63,261 nucleotides of DNA from JBBSGD01 sp038254435. GTDB lineage: Bacteria; Actinomycetota; CADDZG01; WHSQ01. Positions 1 through 8,592 of the stretch are shown piece by piece. Under the pieces are notes generated by a model. That model did not search any database. It saw only the letters and a program-made list of their open reading frames with translations, and was not told the DNA's origin. Both the position numbers and the translations under genes were made by a program. Position 1 is the first letter of the stretch, and each line of letters starts with the position of its first letter. Location: assembly GCA_038254435.1 (NCBI GenBank), contig JBBSGD010000008.1, positions 1-63,261 of the forward strand, read 5' to 3'.

Positions 1-92
1 AAAGGCGCTACTTCAGCATCGAGTCCATGAAGCACATCGACGAGCTCGAGGGAGGTGAACCGACCAGAGAACTGCTCGCAGCTATCGGTTAG
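1..92 (+). CDS. C-terminal end of an unidentified gene (partial)
   Basis: The window opens inside a reading frame that starts at base 3 and runs 29 codons to TAG at 90-92. The tail is charged and ends in ELLAAIG. No family can be recognised from this short piece. It runs in the same direction as the small exported protein that follows about 110 bases later. Confidence 0.4.
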   Translation, partial: RRYFSIESMKHIDELEGGEPTRELLAAIG

Positions 93-204
93 TCAGATGA
101 GAGGGCGATGGATAAAGTCCACCACTTGACGGGACACGGCCTTCACCTTCCTGTTATGAGCCGCTTCGTATGCTTCCAGTCAGACCAACGGAAGGAGGTG
201 ACAC

Positions 205-540
205 ATGAAGATCAAGAAGATAGTTCTGGCATCAACGCTGGCGCTCGCCCTGTTCGGTGGGGGCGGGGCAGCGCTGGCATCCAACGGTCAGGGTGGAGGT
301 AGCGGCCAGGGAGGGCCAGGCGGACACGAAAGCGGAGCCGTCGTTGACACTGACAACGTCCAGCTGCAGGTGGGTGATCAGTCCGCGCCGGACTCGGCCG
401 CGACCACCAGGCAGGCGTCCACGGACAGCACCGGATCGGGTGAGGCCGCCAGTAGCGAAGGCACCGGCCAGTCCGACGGCCCGGGCGGGCACGAAGACCC
501 GGCCGGCAACGTCGACCACCAGTTCGAAGGCGACGAGTAA
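205..540 (+). CDS. Small exported Gly/His/Glu-rich protein
   Basis: This 111-residue protein starts with a clear Sec signal peptide: MKIKK, then a hydrophobic stretch to about residue 20, with likely cleavage after ALA near residue 25. The mature part is low-complexity, acidic and Gly-rich. The motif GPGGHE occurs twice (near residues 38 and 92), an internal duplication. The ATG is preceded by a very strong AAGGAGGTGA ribosome binding site at about 191-200, and a perfect terminator hairpin follows at 554-583, so it is probably a real, single-gene, well-translated unit. It resembles in style the other small exported protein at 2768-3028. The family is not recognised. A cell-surface or metal-binding role is conceivable from the His/Glu pairs, but that is inference. 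Confidence 0.75.
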   Translation: MKIKKIVLASTLALALFGGGGAALASNGQGGGSGQGGPGGHESGAVVDTDNVQLQVGDQSAPDSAATTRQASTDSTGSGEAASSEGTGQSDGPGGHEDPAGNVDHQFEGDE

Positions 541-553
541 GAAGCACTTGCGT

Positions 554-583
554 AAGGAGGGCCCGCCCTGGCGGGCCCTCCTT
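554..583 (+). terminator. Perfect-stem intrinsic terminator
   Basis: A 13-bp perfect inverted repeat (AAGGAGGGCCCGC and its complement) encloses a CCTG loop and begins 14 bases after the stop of the 111-residue exported protein. There is only a weak T-tract afterwards. It is the clear end of that transcript. Confidence 0.8.
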
Positions 584-671
584 ACTCTGTCGCGACAGCC
601 GAGCCCTCCACCGACGAGGGCAAGCTTTATCTCTGCGCCCTCAAGGACGCCTTCTCGGGCCGCATCGTCGG

Positions 672-1812
672 CTACTCCATGGACGAGCGTATGAAGGCAT
701 CTCTCGCCGTGGCGTGTGGGGTGCCAAAACGACGATTCGTCATGCTGGGACCAACTCGATACTCCCGGATGAGACCGCCGAAGAGGTCCCGGCACCCGAT
801 CGCGGGGACTTCATCGATCGGGGCGACCGTACACGGCTTATCTGGGACCGCTAGCTCGAGTCCCCGGTGAGGCCTCTCCGCGTTGTAATGCGAAACGTAG
901 GTTCGGAGGACCTGGTCAAGATGCCTTCGAGAGAGGATGAGCGTCCAATCAAGCAGTTCCAAGCGGACCGTCTTGACTACGCGCTCGGCGAAGGCGTTCG
1001 CAATCGGTGCACGGATAGGCGTCGGGATCACGTGCGCGCCTTGGCTCCTAAAAGACCTCATCGAAGGAATGCGTGTATTTGGAGTCATGGTCACGGATCA
1101 AGAAGCGCACAGGCTCATCCCGCTGATCGAGATCGAAGGCGAAGAGGTTGCGCGCCTGCTGGGTGACGAACGCGGCGTCAGGGTTGCGGGTAGCGGGCAT
1201 CACATGAAGCTTCCTCGTGGCGCTCTCGATGAAGAAGAGCACGTAGTACCTTGCAAGGAGCATCGTCTCCATGGTAAAGGAGTCACACGCGACGATTCCG
1301 GTCGCTTGGGACCGCAGGAACTCAGACCAGGTGGGGCCCTTTCTTCTCGGTGCCGGTCCCAGCCCCTCCCGGAAGAGCAGCCGCTTGATCGTGCTGGCTC
1401 CCACCCGGATACCGAGCTTGCGGCATTCGCCCTGGATCCTCACGTAGCCCCAACGGGGATTCTCCCTCGCCATCAGGATCACGAGCCCTCTCAGCTGAGG
1501 ATCGATCGGCGACCGGCCCGTTCGTGCCGGCTTGTAGGTTCACTTGCGACGGACTAGCTCACGATGCCAGCGGAGCAAAGTCGCCGGGGTGACGACGAAG
1601 CTTGACCACCGGTCCTTGGCAAGGATGCGAGATGCGGCGGCGAGAAAGAGCTTGTCTCAGCGTGAGAGCTTGGGGCGGGAGGCTCTGCGCTTCAGGACCT
1701 TGACTTGGTGGAGGACCAGGATCTCCGCCTCACGGTCTCGCGCCTCACCCGCCGGGGCGAGTCTAAGGACGACGCGGAGGACCATATAGAGGAGGGAGAA
1801 ACAGCATCGACG
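672..1812 (-). pseudogene. Integrase-core (DDE) transposase, decayed
   Basis: Read on the minus strand, this is a nearly full-length actinobacterial-type integrase-core transposase. It has an N-terminal helix segment (SLLYMVLRVVLRL), a helix-turn-helix part (TLLRWHRELVRRK), the RWGYVRIQGE motif, the RFLIRDHDSK catalytic Asp segment and the C-terminal HYNAERPHRGLEL motif. It is broken by an in-frame TGA in the N-terminal third (after PKLSR), a second TGA replacing the usual Trp (RRK-TGA-TYK), and a frameshift near 1055 just after FDEVF. The last about 25 codons read past the usual end of the family (GLIREYR). It abuts a truncated IS3-type gene at about 1813-1860, so one element has been lost into another. 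Related fragments of the same transposase family lie at 5578-5880 and 28615-28925. Confidence 0.85.
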
Positions 1813-1859
1813 CATCCTAGGACCCCTCGTCGGAGGATGAATCGCGTTTTGGTACCCCT

Positions 1860-2276
1860 CAAGGTCCAGCCGTGCTCTGCGACCCACACCGATGTCATGT
1901 CGAGGTGCCATAGCTGGTCGGGACGCGTCACTGTGAACTTGCCGGGACGGCGCCGGCGTTCGGGGCGGGCCTTGCGCTGGATCAGCTTGTGCTTGCGCAT
2001 GACTCTAAGGACCCGCTTGCGGTTGACCGGGCGACCCAGCAGGCGCGACACGATCGCTGAGATCATGCGATAGCCGTCAGTCCGATAGTCATCCTCGTTG
2101 CACGTGTCGAGGATCTTCTGCTCGATCGGGTCTGAGATGTCACGGCTCTGGGGCTTCATTGTCGGTGTGGGGGTCTTGTAGATCGCTTGACGGCTGATGT
2201 TTGCGATGCGCGCCACGGTCGCCACCGGGTGGCCTTCGGCAACCTTGGTGCGGGACCAGGCGACGCGCTGGCTCAC
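1860..2276 (-). pseudogene. IS3-family OrfB, 3'-truncated
   Basis: This is the N-terminal part of an IS3-type OrfB transposase. It starts at a GTG that overlaps the TGA of OrfA (GTGA). It keeps the helix-turn-helix entry (ISRQAIYK), the HTH_21 region (DGYRMISAIVSRLLGRPVNRKRVLRVM) split by ordinary spacing, and the start of the catalytic core (WHLDMTSVWV). Homology stops near HGWT at about 1863, where the frame runs into unrelated residues and then into the neighbouring transposase remnant. The last two acidic residues of the DDE triad are therefore missing and the gene cannot be active. Confidence 0.8.
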
Positions 2277-2569
2277 TCCCAGTCCCGCAATAGATTTCCC
2301 GCCAGGTCGAGCTCGTAGGTCTTACGACCCAGGGCCCGCTCGAGCTTGGCGATCTTGGATTTCAGCTCTTTTTGACCGTCACGCTCTGCCTTTCCGGCGA
2401 GCCGCTGCAGGCCGCCTTCTAAGAGCTTGTCGCGCCACTGGTCGAAGAGCGCGTTGGAAATCTCATGCTGTCGGCAGATCTCGGCAACATTGCCGGACTT
2501 GATGCCGGCCAGCACGATCTCGAGCTTGTGCTCGGCTGTGAAATGACGCTTCTCGCGTCTGTCGCCCAA
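2273..2569 (-). CDS. IS3-family OrfA transposase subunit
   Basis: This 98-residue protein has the typical IS3 OrfA layout. A helix-turn-helix of the HTH_8 kind covers about residues 10-50 (FTAEHKLEIVLAGI, then EICRQHEISNALFDQWRDK). A leucine-zipper-like coiled coil follows (KSKIAKLERALGRKTYELDL). It is complete, and its stop overlaps the GTG of OrfB, but its partner is truncated, so the element is dead. The first part of this gene and its upstream flank (2507-2676) recur at 7837-8006. Confidence 0.85.
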   Translation of the reverse strand: MGDRREKRHFTAEHKLEIVLAGIKSGNVAEICRQHEISNALFDQWRDKLLEGGLQRLAGKAERDGQKELKSKIAKLERALGRKTYELDLAGNLLRDWE

Positions 2570-2676
2570 GGTTCTCCCCTTTCTCCTCGGGCGGCCTGAT
2601 GACCCCTTTGACCTTATCGAGCAGTGCTCCTAGAACCAAGGGGCCTGGTGTCAACCTCGGATTGGGGAGCAGGCCA
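2507..2676. repeat. 170-bp direct repeat, copy 1 (IS3 OrfA end)
   Basis: The segment from within the IS3 OrfA N-terminus to just outside the element (ending GGGGAGCAGGCCA) is repeated in the same orientation at 7837-8006 with only about three mismatches by eye. It marks the end of an IS3-type element that was present at two places in the window. Confidence 0.85.
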
Positions 2677-2767
2677 GGAGGTGTGTCCCTTATCTGGCCC
2701 GTCCGTACCCGCCCCGCATCTCCGTGATGGACCGCGGGGTCGGGTACGGCTGGTTCGGAAAATGCGG

Positions 2768-3028
2768 CTACTCGCCGCCGCTGTCGGTACCTGTGTCGAG
2801 GCTGCAGGCACCGGTCTGGTCGTCGTACTGGACGTTGGGGGTGACGGTGTCGTCGATCCCCACCTTCAAGCAGTCTGCGTGCTGAGCAGCGGTATCCGCC
2901 GCGCTCTCAACCTCAGTCCCACTCGATGTCTCGGTTCCCGATGCGAGCGCCGCACTGACGCCGGTTCCGCCCAGCACCAGCACGGACATCCCTGTTACTA
3001 CAATCTTCCTCATCCTTGTCATCTTCAT
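2768..3028 (-). CDS. Small exported protein downstream of a two-component system
   Basis: This 86-residue protein has an N-terminal signal peptide (MKMTRMRKIV, hydrophobic VTGMSVLVLGG, likely cleavage after AALA). The mature part is short and Thr/Ser/Glu/Asp-rich and contains two cysteines (ADCLKV and GACSLD) that could pair outside the cell. The start is chosen because AAGGAGGTGA lies 8 bases upstream; an in-frame extension exists but has no such site. It lies 82 bases downstream of the sensor kinase gene, in the same direction, so it may be part of or a target of that system. It shares the signal-peptide style of the 205-540 protein but no clear sequence identity. The family is not recognised. 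Confidence 0.7.
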   Translation of the reverse strand: MKMTRMRKIVVTGMSVLVLGGTGVSAALASGTETSSGTEVESAADTAAQHADCLKVGIDDTVTPNVQYDDQTGACSLDTGTDSGGE

Positions 3029-3110
3029 ATCGCATTCACCTCCTTCCGATTCGTCTCTTCCGAAGATACGCAGTGGCACATAACAGGAAGATGAACGCCG
3101 GAAGACTCCC

Positions 3111-4502
3111 TCAACTGGTTGGGAGCGTTACGCAGAACGAACTCCCTCTGGTAGCGGAGCTGTCAATCGAGATGCGCCCGTTATGTGCAGTGACGATGTC
3201 GTGGCAGATAGCGAGCCCGAGCCCGCTGCCTCCAAGAGTGGACGACCTTGCCGCATCCACGCGAAAGAATCTGTCGAAGAGATGGGGGAGCGCCTCGGCC
3301 GGGATCCCCGGGCCCGTGTCTGAGACCGTAAAACCAGCCTCGTCTCCCTGCTGCCAGGTTGACAAATGGACCTTGGCGCCCCGACCGCCATACCTCACCG
3401 CGTTTTCTAGCAGGTTGGTCAGAACTTGCGACAGTCTGTCGGGATCGCCGATCACCCATGCGGGAGTGCCATTCGCGCTGATCTTCACCCCAGAGGTGGC
3501 CGCCAGTGGCGCCACTTTTCCGACAGCAACGCCAGCGAGAGCTCGCAGCTCGACCGGGCTGCGGAGGAGTTCCAGTCGTCCGTCCTCGATCGACGCGAGC
3601 GTGAGGAGGTTTTCGACCATCCGAGCCATCCCTTCGACCTGCTCGCGGTTGCTCTCAAGCAATTCCCGTGCAGCCTTGTGACTGAGCTGTGGATCGTCGA
3701 GAGCAACGTCGATCTCAGATGCCATCACGGTGAGAGGAGTACGCATATCGTGTGAGGCGTCCGCAATGAACCTGCGCTGGCTCTCTACTCCCTCCTGTAG
3801 CCGCCCGAGCATGTCGTTCAGCGTTCTAGCCAAACGCTGGAGCTCATCGTCTGTGGGCGGCACCGCTAGCCGATCTTCAAGCCGATCGGCCCCGATCTGG
3901 TGCGCCTCGGCCGTCATCCGACCGACGGGACGAAGGGTTTTGCGTGCGATCAGCCATCCACCCAAGGCGGCGAAGAACAACGCCACAGGGATTCCAGTGG
4001 TTGTCAGCACCAGTAGCCGGTGGATGGCTGAGTCGACATCTTCCAAGGAGTTAGCGACCACCAACACCGAGGATCCGCTTTTCTGTCGAAGCCGAATGGC
4101 CAGCACGCGGGAGCGTTCGCGCTGCGGGCCCAACATGCCGCTCGTGAGGACCCGTCGTCCCCGCATAGCGGCGGCGATCTCTTGAGCATCGATCATCGGC
4201 TGGCCAGTGAACCCCGGATCTCCGGTGGCGTCCAGCACGGTGCCGGCTGGAGACAGCCGCTGGGCGGCTGTCTCACTCGGCGCAAGGCTCCGCAGCGACG
4301 CATCGCTCACATCCTGGAAGTTCGCGTCGCTCCCCTGATACCCGAGCGAGATTTGTGCAGCCCTCGACTCGAGGGACCGATCGACCGCGCTGATGAGATC
4401 GGACTTCAGCCGTACGAACAGGAAGGCGCAGAACGCCGCGAGGATCACCGCAAGCAGCGTCAGGTACCACACGGTGAGCCGGACTTTGAGCGGCAGACTC
4501 AT
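3111..4502 (-). CDS. Sensor histidine kinase (OmpR-partner type)
   Basis: This 463-residue membrane kinase has a transmembrane segment at about residues 9-31, an extracytoplasmic sensor region of about 130 residues, a second transmembrane segment at 163-185, and HAMP at about 186-240. The HisKA region has the phosphoacceptor in FIADASHDMRTPLT (His 251). The HATPase domain shows the N box (LLENAVRYG), G1 (DTGPGIP), F box (LFDRFFR) and G2 (GSGLGLAI). Family knowledge: it autophosphorylates and passes phosphate to the adjacent regulator. Its ATG overlaps the stop of the response regulator gene (ATGA), so the two are translationally coupled. The signal is unknown. All kinase motifs are intact. 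Confidence 0.95.
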   Translation of the reverse strand: MSLPLKVRLTVWYLTLLAVILAAFCAFLFVRLKSDLISAVDRSLESRAAQISLGYQGSDANFQDVSDASLRSLAPSETAAQRLSPAGTVLDATGDPGFTGQPMIDAQEIAAAMRGRRVLTSGMLGPQRERSRVLAIRLRQKSGSSVLVVANSLEDVDSAIHRLLVLTTTGIPVALFFAALGGWLIARKTLRPVGRMTAEAHQIGADRLEDRLAVPPTDDELQRLARTLNDMLGRLQEGVESQRRFIADASHDMRTPLTVMASEIDVALDDPQLSHKAARELLESNREQVEGMARMVENLLTLASIEDGRLELLRSPVELRALAGVAVGKVAPLAATSGVKISANGTPAWVIGDPDRLSQVLTNLLENAVRYGGRGAKVHLSTWQQGDEAGFTVSDTGPGIPAEALPHLFDRFFRVDAARSSTLGGSGLGLAICHDIVTAHNGRISIDSSATRGSSFCVTLPTS

Positions 4503-5170
4503 CCTTGCTCCAGTAAATAGCCCACGCCGCGGATCGTGTGGATGAGCGGCCGGCCGAACGGCGCCTCGAGCTTCTTGCGCAGGTGGCCGACGTATACGTT
4601 CACGACGTTGGACACGCCGTCGTAGCCGTAGTCCCACACATGCTCGAGGATCTCGGTTCTCGTCACGACCTCCCCCGCATGGTGCATGAGGAACTCCAGG
4701 AGGGCGAACTCGCGCGGGCTCAGTTCGACCTCGTTGCCATCTCGCTGTACCAGGTGACGGGCCGGATCGAGGACGATGTCGGCCACCTTCAGCACGGCGG
4801 GTCGTTCGCCTTTGCGCCCCCGGGTCAGCGATCGGAGGCGTGCGAGGAGTTCGCCGAACGCGAAAGGTTTCACCATGTAGTCGTCGGCACCGGCGTCGAG
4901 ACCGCGAATGCGGTCCTGCACGCTGCCGCGAGCCGTGAGCATCAGAACCGGCGCCCAGCGTCCGCGCGAGCGCAGTTTGGTGCAGAGTTCGACGCCCCCC
5001 ATGCTAGGAATCATCAGGTCGAGAATGATCGCGTCGTAGTCGTACTCGGTCGCCATCGAGAGGGCATCCACACCGTCGGCAGAGATGTCAACTGCGTAGC
5101 CGTGGTTGCGAAGGCCGCGACCTATCGCGCTGGCGACCCTTGGTTCGTCCTCGATCACGAGGACCCTCAT
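4499..5170 (-). CDS. OmpR-family response regulator
   Basis: This 223-residue protein has a receiver domain with the acidic pocket (EDE near residues 7-9), the phosphoacceptor Asp 51 (AIILDLMIPS) and Lys 101 (DDYMVKPF). A C-terminal winged-helix DNA-binding domain of the Trans_reg_C type ends in HTIRGVGYLLE. Family knowledge: it binds direct repeats as a dimer after phosphorylation. It is the first gene of a minus-strand operon with the histidine kinase (4-base overlap) and probably the small exported protein at 2768-3028. The start at 5170 gives the canonical MRVLVIEDE beginning; longer in-frame extension upstream is not homologous. Confidence 0.95.
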   Translation of the reverse strand: MRVLVIEDEPRVASAIGRGLRNHGYAVDISADGVDALSMATEYDYDAIILDLMIPSMGGVELCTKLRSRGRWAPVLMLTARGSVQDRIRGLDAGADDYMVKPFAFGELLARLRSLTRGRKGERPAVLKVADIVLDPARHLVQRDGNEVELSPREFALLEFLMHHAGEVVTRTEILEHVWDYGYDGVSNVVNVYVGHLRKKLEAPFGRPLIHTIRGVGYLLEQG

Positions 5171-5448
5171 CTGACGATCCTGGCCAACGGCGCTCTCATC
5201 CCTCCCCAGCCTAGGCCTGAGGGGGTGAAAGAACGGTGAATAGCAGATAAAGCAAGGTGAGACACCAACCTGGCCTCGATGGCTGAACTCCAATGTCCGC
5301 GACCAGTGAAGGCGAGCTGTGTCCCTGCGAAGTCCAGTTCTTGAGGCGAGGGGGCGAACGACTTCAGTGGCGGCGGATGTCCCTGTTGCAGTTGCCCTTG
5401 CGGCGACTGGGGCGGTTCCGGCAAGTAGGACCGAAGAGGAGGTGAGTC

Positions 5449-5487
5449 ATGACCCAGGTACCGTGCTGCGGGCCCGAGTGCATGTGA
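5449..5487 (+). CDS. Candidate 12-residue Cys-rich micro-ORF
   Basis: A strong AGGAGGTGA site at about 5437-5445 precedes an ATG that encodes only MTQVPCCGPECM before TGA. A terminator-like hairpin follows at 5525-5550. The combination looks like a deliberate small expressed unit, with three cysteines suggestive of metal binding. It could equally be the start of a longer gene cut off by mutation. No family is recognised. Confidence 0.3.
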   Translation: MTQVPCCGPECM

Positions 5488-5524
5488 CCCTAGCGACTGC
5501 TCCTAGACAGCTAGTGACAGCCTA

Positions 5525-5550
5525 AGGGGAGCCCATGATCGGACTCCCCT
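5525..5550 (+). terminator. Terminator-like hairpin
   Basis: AGGGGAG pairs with CTCCCCT around a 12-base interior that adds two more pairs after one mismatch. No strong T-tract follows. It sits after the micro-ORF and before a transposase fragment. Confidence 0.45.
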
Positions 5551-5577
5551 CTCGGCCTAGCTTCATGCTGCTACAAG

Positions 5578-5880
5578 CGAGGGTTAAGAATCATCCGCAC
5601 CCCGATCCAGGCGCCACGGGCGAATGCATTCGCTGAGCGGTTTGTGGGCACGCTCCGGCGTGAGTGCCTCGATCGCATCCTCATCTTTGGACGAGGTCAT
5701 CTCGAGTCCACCTTCCGTATCTATGTAGACCATTACAACCGTCGTCGGCCCCATCGCGCCTTAGATATGGAAGCTCCTGCTCCTTCGAACCGACCGCTGC
5801 CTCCTGATGACGCATCCGGGCGAGTGCTTAGGACTGATGTTCTGGGTGGGCTGATTCACGAGTATGAGCGGGCGGCGTGA
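5578..5880 (+). pseudogene. C-terminal fragment of integrase-core transposase
   Basis: The frame keeps the C-terminal third of the same transposase family seen at 672-1812. It has APRANAFAERFVGTLRREC (the region holding the last catalytic Glu), HYNRRRPHRALDM, and the closing VLGGLIHEYERAA followed by TGA. The N-terminal two thirds are absent, and homology begins abruptly at about 5578. It is a dead remnant. Confidence 0.8.
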
Positions 5881-6120
5881 CGAAAATCGAGTTACCGGCA
5901 CCCACAGGGCATAGCGACCGTTTAGCGGGAGGTCACACTGGCGGTCCGGCTCATCGCCAAGGGATTTGGGCCGTCCCCTCTCGCCTCCTCGAATGCGAGA
6001 TACCTCCGTCTAAGGACCCGAGTTCGCTGGGTGAATAGGTCACTTTCATTCGGCCTTTTGCCTTGCTGCCGTCGATCTGCTGTGCTGAAGTGAAGACGTC
6101 CATTACCGAAGGAGGGACTC

Positions 6121-6414
6121 GTGTACGCAAGAGTCACGATCGTTCAGGGATCACCCGACAAGATCGAACAAGGGGTCGAATCATTCAATAACGAAGTGCT
6201 GCCCGCCGCGAAAGGGGTTGACGGCTACAAGGCAGCGCTTCTTCTTGCCGATCGCGACACGGGAAAGGGCATGGGCATCACCGTGTGGGAAACCGAAGAC
6301 GCGATGCGCCAAGGCGCAGAAGCCGTTGCCTCGGCCCGCGAGGCCACCATCAAGGCCATGGGGGGAACGGTCCCACCGATAGAGGAATTCGAGGTAGTCG
6401 CCTCCGACCTTTAG
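6121..6414 (+). CDS. Small ABM-superfamily-like protein
   Basis: This 97-residue protein starts at GTG with GGAGGGA 6 bases upstream. The beginning (YARVTIVQGSPDKIEQGVE) and the later GITVWETEDAMRQ resemble dimeric alpha-beta barrel proteins of the antibiotic biosynthesis monooxygenase type, in which a small ferredoxin-like fold binds small organic molecules. No catalytic residue can be pointed to, and a plain stress or heme-binding role is equally possible. It stands alone between transposase debris and a broken FG-GAP gene. Confidence 0.65.
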   Translation: MYARVTIVQGSPDKIEQGVESFNNEVLPAAKGVDGYKAALLLADRDTGKGMGITVWETEDAMRQGAEAVASAREATIKAMGGTVPPIEEFEVVASDL

Positions 6415-6479
6415 CTCACCGGACGCGTGCGGGGCAATCAGTTCGGCGCGGGGCGTGGAAATCGGATGTCAGACCGCGG

Positions 6480-6788
6480 CCGAGCATAGACGCCAATGAT
6501 GACGGCTGGCCGGACATCTACGTAGCCCGGTACACGGGTTCGGACTTCCGGAGAGCCGGCGGTATGAAGGGGATGACTATCCAAACGAGCTGTGGATCAA
6601 CAAGGGTGAAGGCAATGGCTTCCGTCTCGCTCCGAGTTGGGGCTTCAACGTCAAGGATGGGGCGCACAAGGACTCCGACTCCTGTGCCCAGGCCATCCGA
6701 ACTCAGCGCTCGGCAAAGATCTCCTCATCAGGGGCGGTGATCGACTGCGACCAGATCGATTGGCCACCCGACATCGAGCAGGACTAGG
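6480..6788 (+). pseudogene. FG-GAP/VCBS-repeat protein fragment
   Basis: The frame starting DANDDGWPDIYVARY has the calcium-binding FG-GAP/VCBS repeat signature (DxNxDGxxD). After a frameshift near 6565 it continues as YPNELWINKGEGNGF, which is the typical strand between such repeats, and ends IEQD before TAG. Start and most repeats are missing. It is probably the remnant of a secreted beta-propeller protein. Confidence 0.6.
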
Positions 6789-6789
6789 C

Positions 6790-7611
6790 ATGGAGACCGA
6801 GCCACGAACCTGGCACTATGGAATCGTCGCGAGATGGTGGTCCGAATTCAATCGTGATGGTCCAGAAGTCGCTTACTACCGGCGGTTCGTCGAGGGGGAG
6901 GGGCAGCCGGCCCTCGACGTCGGGTGCGGCACCGGCCGCCTACTCTTGCCATGGTTGCGTGCCGGCCTTGACGTGGACGGGTGCGACGTCTCGCCCGACA
7001 TGATCGAGCTGTGCCGCGTCCAGGCGGAACGTGATGGCCTCGCGCCGACACTGTTCGCACAGGCGATGCACGAGCTCAGTCCACCGCGCAGATACCAGAC
7101 GATCATCGTTTGCGGCGCGTTTGGCTTGGGCAGCACCCGTGAGCAGGATGTCCAAGCCCTGCGGCGCTTCTTCGAGCACCTGGAGCCCGGGGGAACCCTG
7201 CTACTCGACATCGAGGTTCCCTACTCGAACGCGTCGAGATGGCAGTACTGGCTTAGAGAGGGCCAGTCGCGATTGCCAGAGGAGTGGCATTCCCCGGATG
7301 AGTTGCGGCGTGGCTCTGATGGCGCCGACTACCGCCTCAACGCTCGAGTTATCGTGCTCGACCCGCTCGACCAGTCCCTGCGCTACGAGATGCGGGCCGA
7401 GTTGTGGCGCGACGGCAAGCAGGTCGCCGAGGAGGAGCACTCGCTCACCATGCGCATGTACTTCAGAAACGAGCTGCTTCTACTGCTTGAGCAGGTCGGG
7501 TTCACCGAGGTCGAAGTACCGGGTGACTTCACGGACGACGAGGCTACAGGCGACCACGAGACCCTCGTTTTCATCGCCCGGAAACCTGCGGGAGTCGAAC
7601 GTGATTTCTGA
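6790..7611 (+). CDS. SAM-dependent class I methyltransferase
   Basis: This 273-residue protein has motif I at about residues 40-50 (ALDVGCGTGRLLLPW), the acidic motif II end (GCDVSPDMIELC) and a post-III LEPGGTLLLD. It therefore binds S-adenosylmethionine; the acceptor cannot be read from sequence. The ATG follows the end of the FG-GAP remnant by one base. The second half (RYEMRAELWRDGKQ, MRMYFRNELLLLLEQVGF) is like small-molecule methyltransferases. No operon partner is visible, and downstream is a 225-base stretch without genes before the repeat at 7837. Confidence 0.85.
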   Translation: METEPRTWHYGIVARWWSEFNRDGPEVAYYRRFVEGEGQPALDVGCGTGRLLLPWLRAGLDVDGCDVSPDMIELCRVQAERDGLAPTLFAQAMHELSPPRRYQTIIVCGAFGLGSTREQDVQALRRFFEHLEPGGTLLLDIEVPYSNASRWQYWLREGQSRLPEEWHSPDELRRGSDGADYRLNARVIVLDPLDQSLRYEMRAELWRDGKQVAEEEHSLTMRMYFRNELLLLLEQVGFTEVEVPGDFTDDEATGDHETLVFIARKPAGVERDF

Positions 7612-7836
7612 CGGCCCCTTCCGGTGGTCGCACGAGCATGCGATCGAGGCGCTATCCCTACCCTGACCTGGGCAAATGGACTGTGGGCCGCCAGGGACTC
7701 GTGTTCAACTCTACCCATTGACGGCACCCTTCGAAGTGACCGTCGATGTGGCGTGACTGTTGCGGGTGACTGACGCGACAGGATTTGCTGAGGAGTGTGT
7801 GTGGGTTTAGGAAGGCGCCACCGCCTGGACCTAGTC

Positions 7837-8006
7837 GGCCAGCACGATCTCGAGCTTGTGCTCGGCTGTGAAATGACGCTTCTCGCGTCTGTCGCCCAAG
7901 GTTCTCCCCTTTCTCCTCGGGCGGCCTGATGACCGCTTTGACCCTATCGAGCAGTGCTCATAGAACCAAGGGGCCTGGTGTCAACCTCGGATTGGGGAGC
8001 AGGCCA
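7837..8006. repeat. 170-bp direct repeat, copy 2
   Basis: Near-identical to 2507-2676 in the same orientation. It carries the minus-strand start of IS3 OrfA but is joined at 8006/8007 to the plus-strand C-terminal part of a different IS3 OrfB, so it marks a rearrangement join rather than a complete element. Confidence 0.85.
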
Positions 8007-8390
8007 AGCGGCGCATCGACGCGGATAGAACCGTTGCCGCGCTGGACGACATCGTCACAAAGACAGGAGAGGCACCCGCGTTCATCCGTTGTGACAATGG
8101 GCCCGAGCTGACCGCCAACGCCCTGCGCGACTGGTGCCGCTTCTCGGGAACGGGAACGAGCTACATCGAGCCGGGGTCTGTATGGAAGAACCCGTTTGTC
8201 GAGTCCTTCGGTTCGCGCGTGCGCGACGAGCTACTCTCGGTCGAACAGTTCGACACATTGCTCGAGGCTCAGGTGTTGATCGGGATTGGAAGCATGGATA
8301 CAACATCTACCGGCCGCACTGCAGACTTGGCTGGCGTTGTCCGGTCGCGTACGCTATGGCTTGGAAGGGTGGAGAATCAACTGGACCGAC
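8007..8390 (+). pseudogene. IS3-family OrfB C-terminal fragment
   Basis: The frame keeps the second catalytic Asp (AFIRCDNGPEL), the region of the third acidic residue (NPFVESFGSRVRDELL) and, after a frameshift near 8280, DWKHGYNIYRPHC and AYAMAW, which is the usual C-terminus. The N-terminal half, including the first catalytic Asp, is missing. It is dead. Confidence 0.75.
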
Positions 8391-8545
8391 TCTCATAAGA
8401 GGCGGACCCATAACTGGGTCCGGTCAGGTGTCGGCGCCGAAGTCGAGGGCTGTCACCGCGAAAGGGCCATTCCGGTTAACGCCCAGGGCCGTCTGAATCC
8501 TCGAGTCATGCCGCCTGAGGACCCGGACTAAGTACGCTCGTCAAC

Positions 8546-8592
8546 GTCGGCCGAAAATTGACCACTTAGCGCCGGCTGAAAATCGACCACCC
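8546..8592. repeat. IS21-type terminal repeats
   Basis: Two copies of a GGC-GAAAAT-GACCAC unit lie in tandem (near 8549-8565 and 8573-8589), differing at a few bases. Repeated sub-terminal units of this kind are typical of the ends of IS21 elements, and an istB fragment begins at once on the inside. Confidence 0.7.

Noticed and set aside
672..1812. In-frame TGA codons in the transposase as possible selenocysteine
   Set aside because: They replace Arg and Trp positions and occur with a frameshift in a dead element, so they are ordinary nonsense mutations.
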